Shown here: positions 1 through 5,195 of the stretch, one piece after another
Position numbering within the stretch: the first letter of the stretch is position 1
How the letters are laid out: each line of letters begins with the position of its first letter
Assembly (NCBI GenBank): GCA_017523185.1
Contig: JAFWXB010000036.1
Coordinates: 1 to 6,625, forward strand
Source of the DNA: Lachnospiraceae bacterium
GTDB lineage: Bacteria; Bacillota_A; Clostridia; Lachnospirales; Lachnospiraceae
DNA length: 6,625 nt
Direction: 5' to 3'
Translations under genes and position numbers: made by a program
Notes under the pieces: generated by a model
The model's input: the letters and a program-made list of their open reading frames with translations, nothing else
Database searches by the model: none
Told to the model about the DNA's origin: nothing

Positions 1-1440
1 TCTCTCAACGGAAGCGAAGAAATAGCCTATACAGATGCAATCAATGGTGGAAATATTGCTTTAGAACAAGGATTTATATCGAAAAATGAGACTACAGGTA
101 AAATAGATTATAAAAAATATTGGAAATCGTATGAATTATGTTACGCTGTTCATTATGCCGAAAATCATATGCCTGAAGACTTATATAAAGCAATGGTAAT
201 TGCAGAACGTCATAATTTAATTGCTGATATAAGTAATAATGAGTGTAAATGGAATGAACCATTGACAAAACAAATGGCACTTTCTTTGCTTACAAATGTC
301 TATTTGGATTTAGGTACGGTTGTAAATGTCGAGCATGGTTATATTGAAAATTATGTAAATAAAAATTACCCATATTCGGAAGAAATTACAGAAAGAATGA
401 CTAAGAACAATCTGAAATGGTACGAAGGTACAAATGAAGGAAAAAAGATTGATATATTGAAAGTTTCGAAAGAAGCGTTGGCTCTTTATGATATATTGTT
501 GGAAGGTGCCGATAATGATGGTATAGATGATATCTTAATCGAAGATGTTTATTTTGAACAAGAAGTAATTCCTGTTATGACAATTGAAGGAGAATTAATA
601 TCGGGAACATATCAAAAACAATTGGAAGCTGTACATGAAGAATTAGCAGAGTATGCAAATGCTTGTTATCAAGTATATAATACATTTTTAGATGACCATT
701 TAGAGGTATTTTGGCTTTATAGTGGTGGTGTTACTTATCAAATTAAGGAAATAAATAAAGAAAAATATCAGGCAGAGATTTTATTGCGTTTGCGAATGAC
801 AAATTCAGATACAGGTGAGGTTGTAATGAGTGCTCGTATGAAAGAATACCAAAGTGAAGAACGCATTAAAGAGGATATTGCAATAAGAGATGCAAGAATT
901 GCAGAAATTTTAAAAGCTGTAGAAGGAAAAAGTGATTATGAGAAATTGTTGTATTTCTATAAGGAATTAACAATGACAAATCAATACAATACAAATCTAA
1001 ATTTGCCGGCAGGAGGAATACCCAGAATCAGTATTTGTGCAATAAAAGGAAGTGTAGGAGAAGAAGGACCTGTATGTGCGAGTTATGCCAAAGCATATAA
1101 AGTTTTGTGTGATGCAGCAGGAATACCATGTATAGACGTTGGTGGATATTTAAGAGAGAGTTCCTTTGGTTTATATACAGACCCTCATCAATGGAATTAT
1201 GTAAAATTAGAAGATAAATGGTATTTGGTAGATGCGACATGGGGTGACCCATATGACTCAAAGGTGGGAAATCCAATTTCCGGTTATGAAAATGAAGAAT
1301 GGTTTTTAGTAGGAAGCAATACAATACGAAATGGAATACCTGTTGGTGCAACACGTCCATTATCACCACTTCTTGTAAATACACCTATTTTAAGTGAAGA
1401 AGAATATCAACCGAAGGAAACAGAGATGGAGAAGAAGTAG
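1..1440 (+). CDS. Transglutaminase-like domain protein with N-terminal S-layer-like repeats (5' partial)
   Basis: The frame is open from the first base, so the true start lies upstream; 479 residues are visible (numbered from base 1). The C-terminal third has a transglutaminase/papain-like fold core: Cys359 in GPVCASYAKAYKVLCDAAGI, His396 in DPHQWNYVKL, and Asp411 in WYLVDATWGDP. This is the expected Cys-His-Asp triad in order, so the domain is probably active. In bacteria such domains usually act as cysteine proteases or peptide/amide-processing enzymes at the cell surface; the substrate here is unknown. The N-terminal part (about residues 5-50 and 58-105) holds two segments resembling degenerate SLH repeats, for example AERHNLIADI followed by WNEPLTKQMALSLLTNVY. 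That suggests wall attachment, but this is a weak similarity call. Residues about 200-290 are a charged linker-like region. The signal peptide cannot be judged because the 5' end is missing. A strong terminator follows 53 bp after the stop, which separates this gene from the peptide locus. Confidence 0.85.
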   Translation, partial: SLNGSEEIAYTDAINGGNIALEQGFISKNETTGKIDYKKYWKSYELCYAVHYAENHMPEDLYKAMVIAERHNLIADISNNECKWNEPLTKQMALSLLTNVYLDLGTVVNVEHGYIENYVNKNYPYSEEITERMTKNNLKWYEGTNEGKKIDILKVSKEALALYDILLEGADNDGIDDILIEDVYFEQEVIPVMTIEGELISGTYQKQLEAVHEELAEYANACYQVYNTFLDDHLEVFWLYSGGVTYQIKEINKEKYQAEILLRLRMTNSDTGEVVMSARMKEYQSEERIKEDIAIRDARIAEILKAVEGKSDYEKLLYFYKELTMTNQYNTNLNLPAGGIPRISICAIKGSVGEEGPVCASYAKAYKVLCDAAGIPCIDVGGYLRESSFGLYTDPHQWNYVKLEDKWYLVDATWGDPYDSKVGNPISGYENEEWFLVGSNTIRNGIPVGATRPLSPLLVNTPILSEEEYQPKETEMEKK

Positions 1441-1492
1441 AAAGTTTATGAGTAATTAGAAAATAGAAATTAGGAATATTTATTTGATGATG

Positions 1493-1536
1493 AATAAGCA
1501 CAACTATATTAAAAAGATGTAGTTGTGCTTATTTTT
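1493..1536 (+). terminator. Rho-independent terminator of the transglutaminase-like gene
   Basis: A perfect 14-bp inverted repeat pairs AATAAGCACAACTA (1493-1506) with TAGTTGTGCTTATT (1520-1533). The stem can extend inward by four more pairs, two of them G-U, leaving an AAAAA loop at 1511-1515. A run of five T follows at 1532-1536. It lies 53 bp after the upstream stop codon. There is no T-run on the minus-strand side, so it should terminate plus-strand transcription only. Confidence 0.88.
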
Positions 1537-1551
1537 GTGAAAAACTATACG

Positions 1552-1580
1552 AAAATGGAAAATAAGAGTTTTCCATTTTT
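1552..1580. other. AT-rich hairpin, possible weak second terminator
   Basis: An 11-bp perfect inverted repeat pairs AAAATGGAAAA (1552-1562) with TTTTCCATTTT (1569-1579), with a 6-nt loop TAAGAG. Only two G-C pairs are present, so it is much weaker than the hairpin at 1493-1536. A tract of eight T follows a few bases later (1589-1596). It could back up plus-strand termination, or act on the minus strand as the end of the regulator transcript, which would otherwise run on from 1815. The function is not established by sequence alone. Confidence 0.4.
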
Positions 1581-1664
1581 AGACATTCTTTTTTTTGAGG
1601 AAAAATGTAAAAATAATTAAAGTAAAATAGAGAAGTAACAATATTTTTAAAAAATTTGAAAGTT

Positions 1665-1672
1665 AAGGAAGG
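1665..1672 (+). promoter_or_regulatory. Ribosome binding site of the 45-codon ORF
   Basis: AAGGAAGG lies 8 nt before the ATG at 1681. This good Shine-Dalgarno match at ideal spacing is a main reason to accept the short ORF as real and to choose this start over the in-frame ATG at 1693. Confidence 0.7.
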
Positions 1673-1680
1673 AAAAGAAA

Positions 1681-1818
1681 ATGAAAAAAAGTATGTGGAA
1701 AAAAATCATAGTTGGAATATGTTGTATTTGTATGTTGCTTGCAACAGGGGTTACAAACAACACACAAGAATTAGAACCATGTGGAAATGTAAGTACGGAT
1801 TGTCAGGAAAAAAATTAA
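1681..1818 (+). CDS. Small exported peptide, 45 aa; candidate signalling pro-peptide or RiPP precursor
   Basis: I do not recognise a named family. The peptide starts MKKSMWKKIIVGICCICMLL. Its basic N-terminus (Lys2, 3, 7, 8) is followed by a hydrophobic core (residues 9-20), which is a typical Sec signal peptide. A possible signal peptidase site follows Gly23 (Ala21-Thr-Gly). The remaining tail of about 22 residues is polar and acidic with two cysteines, Cys34 and Cys41, six residues apart. Three more Cys (14, 15, 17) lie in the hydrophobic core. This build matches Phr/PapR/SHP-type pheromone precursors known to pair with TPR regulators, and a gene for such a regulator overlaps its 3' end by 4 bp in convergent orientation. 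The alternative is that it is the substrate of the radical SAM enzyme encoded at 3821, with Cys34 and Cys41 as modification sites. A lipoprotein is less likely because no canonical lipobox is visible. A strong ribosome binding site supports expression. No clear promoter or terminator was found. Confidence 0.68.
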   Translation: MKKSMWKKIIVGICCICMLLATGVTNNTQELEPCGNVSTDCQEKN

Positions 1819-3722
1819 AAATCTAATGTTATAGAAAAGTCTTTATATAAAAACTGTTTTAGTTCTGTAATATTAGATTGGAAATCAAAAAGATTACTTA
1901 TAGCACAAGCATAATTACCATATAAAAAAGCATTATTATATTGTTTACATTCTCCAAGTGTTTGGCAGTAATAAATTAAAAAGAAAGTGTGCATATTTAA
2001 ACTTGTTTTTAAAATTGCTCGTTTTTTTACATCAAAAATATTTAGTATATCTGTAAAAAGTTTTTGATTATATAGGCTATGACAAAACATATAAATAGTA
2101 AGTATAAAAACACTATTAGAAATTAAAATATCAGGTTTATGTATTTCAAAATAATTCATTAATTGTTTGAAGAAATAAGTACTTTGAGCAGGTGTTTCTG
2201 TTTTGAAATATTCATGTGCAATATTATTTAAAATGGATAATTCAGTCCATGATAAACGATAATTATTAATATTAGCAATTTCAAAGTTTGGTAAGGTACA
2301 ATGAAGTGCTTTAAATAATGTTTGAATTTTTTCTTGTGGAGAAGAATTATAAGTAGCATTACAAAAAATAATATATTGTTTTTGTAAATTGTTTTTTGGA
2401 GAGGCAAAGGTCTGCATTTGTTTTATATAAGAAAGATAAGTTTCTTTTTTTAGATATTTAGTATGTATTGTTTTGAATTTTAATGTATAAAATTCAGCAT
2501 CTTCATCATTTGCCCAAAAGGTAAAAGGTCGTTCCGAAATACCTAATCGTTGTAATAATGCTTCTATTAAAAAAACATCGGGTTGAAGTTGATTGCGTTC
2601 AATTTTGGATAACTTTGATGTACTGCAAAGTCCTTGACAGAGAATTTTTTGTCCTAGGTTTTGTTCCATTCGAAGTTCTCGTATCAAATCTCCAATGGTA
2701 AGAGCCGTTGGAGAAAATAAATCAAATGTTCCATCAGATAAAGATAATTGAGGAAGAAATTCTTTTTCTGCAAAAGCAGTAAGTGGAATTTCTTCCAAAG
2801 GAAAGATAGTTTCAATATCTAAATCAGGTAAATGTGTTTTTAAATAGTGAAAACAAATCGTTGCATAGCAACTATACATTCCATGAGCAGAATATAAAAC
2901 AGTTTTGAAAAGATAAATAGCATCATGGATATGATTTTGAAAATATAAGGTTAAACCTTTTAAAAACGTAAGTTCTAATAAAGGCATATCGTTATTATTT
3001 GTTGCTACCTCATGGCGATGTGGTTCTATAAGGTCTAAACATTTGTCATATTGCTTGGTGTTAAAGAAATAAAAGCCAAGCGATATGGCAACAGAAGCTT
3101 GTAAAACAGTTTTTTCTAAATATGTAACACGCATATTATTAAGATAATCATTTAATTGTGTGCAAATACGAAAACATAAATCTTCTTGATTTAAGTACAG
3201 AAGTTCCCGTGAAATTAGTGTTAATAACTCTATTTCATTGATAGATAATAGAAGTGTACGAAAATCAGAAAGGTCAATATTAGTGTGAGTAAGTTGTAAA
3301 GCATTTATCAGTAATTGGTAGTTTTGTTTGTGGTCGCAACAACCAGAATAGAATTGAAGTTTTCCATGTAAAAAGAGCCATTCTTGATAATAAAATTTAT
3401 TATTTGCCCAATGTTGATGTTCAACAGTTTCTAAAAGTGAATAGGCTTCTTGTAATTGCCATGTATTTATATAAAGATGAATTTGTTTTAAGGTATAAAA
3501 ACAGTCAAAATCTATTCTGCTTGTAAAACAAGGAATTGCTTTTGTGTAAGCACCTATGCGTGACATAAGTGTTTCAAAAATGGAAGCACTTACACCAATG
3601 GAATTGTTTTCAATTCGGGAAAGTGTTAAGGGGGAACAAATTCCCTCAGATAATTGTGTTTGTGTGAGTTTAGCAATTTTTCGTGCATGTTGAATTGTTG
3701 CACCAGCATTGCGTATCGCCAT
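1815..3722 (-). CDS. Double-HTH XRE/TPR-type transcriptional regulator (RRNPP/Rgg-like)
   Basis: A 635-residue protein with no signal peptide or membrane segment, so it acts in the cytoplasm. Residues about 8-57 form an XRE-type helix-turn-helix (LTQTQLSEGICS, LSRIENN). A second one lies at about 345-394 (LCQGLCSTSKLSKIERN, LIEALLQRLG). The two align at a constant offset of 337 residues, and FYTLK recurs just after each (75-79 and 411-415), so the protein looks like a tandem duplication of one HTH-plus-helical-repeat unit. The regions between and after the HTHs are rich in helix-pair patterns resembling TPRs, for example around 215-238, 255-278 and 588-610. This architecture is that of RRNPP regulators, which bind short peptides in the TPR domain, but those usually have one HTH and about 280-450 residues. 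The start has AAAGGAGG 8 nt upstream and a near-consensus promoter with an overlapping palindrome, which suggests autoregulation. It is divergent from the radical SAM gene and convergent with the small peptide gene. The peptide ligand and target genes are inferred, not shown. Confidence 0.88.
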   Translation of the reverse strand: MAIRNAGATIQHARKIAKLTQTQLSEGICSPLTLSRIENNSIGVSASIFETLMSRIGAYTKAIPCFTSRIDFDCFYTLKQIHLYINTWQLQEAYSLLETVEHQHWANNKFYYQEWLFLHGKLQFYSGCCDHKQNYQLLINALQLTHTNIDLSDFRTLLLSINEIELLTLISRELLYLNQEDLCFRICTQLNDYLNNMRVTYLEKTVLQASVAISLGFYFFNTKQYDKCLDLIEPHRHEVATNNNDMPLLELTFLKGLTLYFQNHIHDAIYLFKTVLYSAHGMYSCYATICFHYLKTHLPDLDIETIFPLEEIPLTAFAEKEFLPQLSLSDGTFDLFSPTALTIGDLIRELRMEQNLGQKILCQGLCSTSKLSKIERNQLQPDVFLIEALLQRLGISERPFTFWANDEDAEFYTLKFKTIHTKYLKKETYLSYIKQMQTFASPKNNLQKQYIIFCNATYNSSPQEKIQTLFKALHCTLPNFEIANINNYRLSWTELSILNNIAHEYFKTETPAQSTYFFKQLMNYFEIHKPDILISNSVFILTIYMFCHSLYNQKLFTDILNIFDVKKRAILKTSLNMHTFFLIYYCQTLGECKQYNNAFLYGNYACAISNLFDFQSNITELKQFLYKDFSITLDF

Positions 3723-3730
3723 AGTATAGA

Positions 3731-3738
3731 CCTCCTTT
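3731..3738 (-). promoter_or_regulatory. Ribosome binding site of the regulator gene
   Basis: On the minus strand AAAGGAGG lies 8 nt before the ATG at 3722. It is a near-perfect Shine-Dalgarno sequence and fixes the start codon. Confidence 0.85.
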
Positions 3739-3766
3739 GACGTTATTTCTATAAATTATAGAAAAT
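3737..3766 (+). promoter_or_regulatory. Possible weak promoter of the radical SAM-ABC operon
   Basis: TTGACG (3737-3742, 5 of 6 to the -35 consensus) is followed after 18 nt by GAAAAT (3761-3766, 4 of 6 to the -10 consensus). This is the best plus-strand pair I can find in the gap, and its -10 is poor, so it may need an activator. The 19-bp palindrome sits in its spacer. The call is tentative. Confidence 0.35.
3746..3764. promoter_or_regulatory. Perfect 19-bp palindrome, candidate operator of the double-HTH regulator
   Basis: TTTCTATAAATTATAGAAA is perfectly symmetric around A3755 (nine paired positions each side). It lies in the 98-bp divergent gap between the regulator and radical SAM genes. 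It covers the -10 box of the regulator promoter and the spacer of the possible opposite promoter. Size, symmetry and position are what is expected of an XRE-family operator. Binding by the neighbouring regulator is inferred. Confidence 0.68.
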
Positions 3767-3783
3767 ACAAAGGGAATTTTCAA
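3755..3783 (-). promoter_or_regulatory. Sigma-A-type promoter of the regulator gene
   Basis: On the minus strand, TTGAAA (3783-3778) and TATAAT (3760-3755) are separated by exactly 17 nt. The -10 matches consensus at 6 of 6 positions and the -35 at 5 of 6. Transcription would start near 3748, giving a leader of about 26 nt with the ribosome binding site inside it. The -10 box lies within the 19-bp palindrome, so a protein bound there would block this promoter. Confidence 0.8.
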
Positions 3784-3806
3784 GAGGAAATAAATTAATA
3801 ATAAAC

Positions 3807-3813
3807 AGGAGAG
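3807..3813 (+). promoter_or_regulatory. Ribosome binding site of the radical SAM gene
   Basis: AGGAGAG lies 7 nt before the ATG at 3821 and supports this start. Confidence 0.75.
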
Positions 3814-3820
3814 AAAAATA

Positions 3821-5155
3821 ATGAAAAAATCAAATTATAACTTTTTTTATCAGTTAGAACAAGATATTTTAGCATATAATGCTAGGACAAATGTAATGGC
3901 TGTTATAGAGCAAGAAAAATATGAACAATTAAAGAATATTTTAAGAGGCGAAGAAAGTGAAGATAAAAAGTTTGTAGAAGAACTTACCTATGGTGGATTT
4001 ATTGTAGAAAATCATGTGAATGAACTTGAGGTAATTCGCCATGATATGTATGCAAATCGTTTTTCTAATAATGGTTTGGTATTAACAATTGCACCTACAT
4101 CAGATTGTAATTTTCGTTGTCCATATTGTTATGAAAAAGATGTACTTCATTTACAACGTATGACAGATGAAATAGCAGATAAAATTGTAGAAATGGTGGA
4201 AAATAAAGCAAGTGGGATTGGAAGTTTACGAGTGACATGGTATGGTGGAGAACCTCTGTTAGAATTTAAGCGTATTGAAGATTTAAGTAAACGATTTATG
4301 AAAATTTGTGAAGAACATGAGGTTGTATATAATGCAGGAATTGTGACAAATGGGTATTTATTGACAAAAGAAGTATTACAGAAATTAATAGAATATCGAG
4401 TTGGTACAATTCAGATTACATTAGATGGAACAAAAGAAATGCATGATAGTAAACGTTATTTAAAAAATCATGGTGGAACTTTTGAAAAAATTATGTCCAA
4501 TTTATTATCATTTAAAGAAATTGTAGAAAAAGCAGAGGCATTTCCACAGATTAATGTAAGAATGAATATAGATAGAAAAAATACAGAAGAACCATTTAAG
4601 TTATTAGAGCAATTTCATGCATTGTCATTAACACAATACACAAATTTGTATATAGCTGGTGTGTATGATAGAAAAGATATTGAAAATAAAGAAACTTTAA
4701 ATGAGCAAGAATTTCAAACATTAAAATTAGCATTTATGAAAAAATATGAAGAAAAAGGGGTAGATATTGGATATAGAGCTTATTATCCAAGACGTATAAC
4801 TTCTCATTGTTGTTGCGATAGAAGCGATTCATTGGTAATTGATGCACATGGAAATTTATATAAATGTTGGGAACAAATAGGAGATATATCTGCTTGTATT
4901 GGACAAATAGGAGATGAACAAGTTTATAATTTACCAAAGTGTTTTTATGAATATATGGTATCTGATGCAACATTAGAACCAAAATGCCAAAAGTGTGAAA
5001 TCTTACCGGTTTGTATGGGTGGAGGCTGTCCGGAACGAGTGATACATAATACAAAAGAGAAATGTTTGGCGTATAAGCAATTAATGGATATGAGTATTGA
5101 AGCTAGTGCCAAAAAATTAGGTAAGAGTATTGTAAAAAGAATTTACTTAGAATAG
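3821..5155 (+). CDS. Radical SAM/SPASM peptide maturase
   Basis: A 444-residue cytoplasmic enzyme. The radical SAM cluster motif CNFRCPYC gives Cys96, Cys100 and Cys103 (CX3CX2C). It is followed by YGGEPLL (141-147), which contacts S-adenosylmethionine, and by the strand motif ITLDGT (199-204). The C-terminal SPASM region should bind auxiliary iron-sulfur clusters: Cys330-332 (three in a row), Cys349 in HGNLYKCWE, then Cys389, 392, 398 and 403 (CX2CX5CX4C, ending in CMGGGCPE) and Cys415. Residues 1-80 resemble the leader-peptide-handling N-terminal region seen on many SPASM RiPP maturases, though I cannot confirm a true RRE fold. Known relatives make thioether, C-C or other crosslinks in ribosomal peptides; the reaction here cannot be told from sequence. 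An ABC exporter gene follows after a 40-nt gap, which supports a modify-and-export role. An anaerobic sulfatase-maturase-type role is less likely because no sulfatase is nearby. No precursor gene lies directly upstream. Confidence 0.88.
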   Translation: MKKSNYNFFYQLEQDILAYNARTNVMAVIEQEKYEQLKNILRGEESEDKKFVEELTYGGFIVENHVNELEVIRHDMYANRFSNNGLVLTIAPTSDCNFRCPYCYEKDVLHLQRMTDEIADKIVEMVENKASGIGSLRVTWYGGEPLLEFKRIEDLSKRFMKICEEHEVVYNAGIVTNGYLLTKEVLQKLIEYRVGTIQITLDGTKEMHDSKRYLKNHGGTFEKIMSNLLSFKEIVEKAEAFPQINVRMNIDRKNTEEPFKLLEQFHALSLTQYTNLYIAGVYDRKDIENKETLNEQEFQTLKLAFMKKYEEKGVDIGYRAYYPRRITSHCCCDRSDSLVIDAHGNLYKCWEQIGDISACIGQIGDEQVYNLPKCFYEYMVSDATLEPKCQKCEILPVCMGGGCPERVIHNTKEKCLAYKQLMDMSIEASAKKLGKSIVKRIYLE

Positions 5156-5165
5156 TTAAAAATCA

Positions 5166-5180
5166 TTTCTGCTATAGAAA
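5166..5180. promoter_or_regulatory. Imperfect half-copy of the palindrome upstream of the ABC gene
   Basis: TTTCTGCTATAGAAA shares TTTCT and TATAGAAA with the ends of the 19-bp palindrome at 3746-3764 but has a shortened centre. It lies in the 40-nt gap between the radical SAM and ABC genes. It may be a secondary regulator site, or chance in AT-rich DNA. Confidence 0.2.
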
Positions 5181-5195
5181 ATGAAAGGTTTATAT

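Larger units (their letters stand above)
1441..1680. other. Intergenic region before the small peptide gene
   Basis: This 240-bp gap holds two hairpins (1493-1536 and 1552-1580), a T-tract (1589-1596) and the small gene's ribosome binding site. The best -10-like box is TAAAAT (1623-1628), but no matching -35 lies 16-18 nt upstream; TTGAGG (1595-1600) is 22 nt away. If a promoter is here it is non-consensus and may need an activator. No RNA gene or riboswitch-like structure was recognised. Confidence 0.5.

Noticed and set aside
92..280. 62-codon minus-strand open frame
   Set aside because: It lies antisense inside the transglutaminase-like gene, has no convincing ribosome binding site and has a low-complexity Tyr/Leu-rich product.
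1028..1384. 118-codon minus-strand open frame
   Set aside because: It is antisense to the triad-bearing part of the transglutaminase-like gene. The His/Leu-rich product is typical of reading an AT-rich gene backwards.
1485..1520. An 11-codon ORF starting ATGATGAATAAG
   Set aside because: It is embedded in the terminator stem and has no ribosome binding site; it is a by-product of the hairpin.
1644..1660. AT-palindrome around TTTTTAAAAA as an operator for the small gene
   Set aside because: It is low-complexity A/T sequence with no similarity to the 19-bp palindrome; it is expected by chance at this base composition.
1681..1740. The small peptide as a lipoprotein because of its Cys in the hydrophobic stretch
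   Set aside because: The residues before Cys14, 15 and 17 do not form a canonical lipobox with Gly, Ala or Ser just before the Cys.
1681..1818. The small peptide as a SCIFF-type (six Cys in forty-five) precursor
   Set aside because: The length fits, but it has five Cys, three of them in a hydrophobic signal-peptide core, and lacks the dense C-terminal Cys pattern of SCIFF peptides.
1820..1879. Inverted repeat AATCTAAT / ATTAGATT as a terminator
   Set aside because: The arms are only 8 bp, about 44 nt apart, AT-rich and inside the regulator coding region, with no T-run at a proper position.
4734..5054. 106-codon minus-strand open frame
   Set aside because: It is antisense to the SPASM region of the maturase gene, where the plus-strand motifs are unmistakable.
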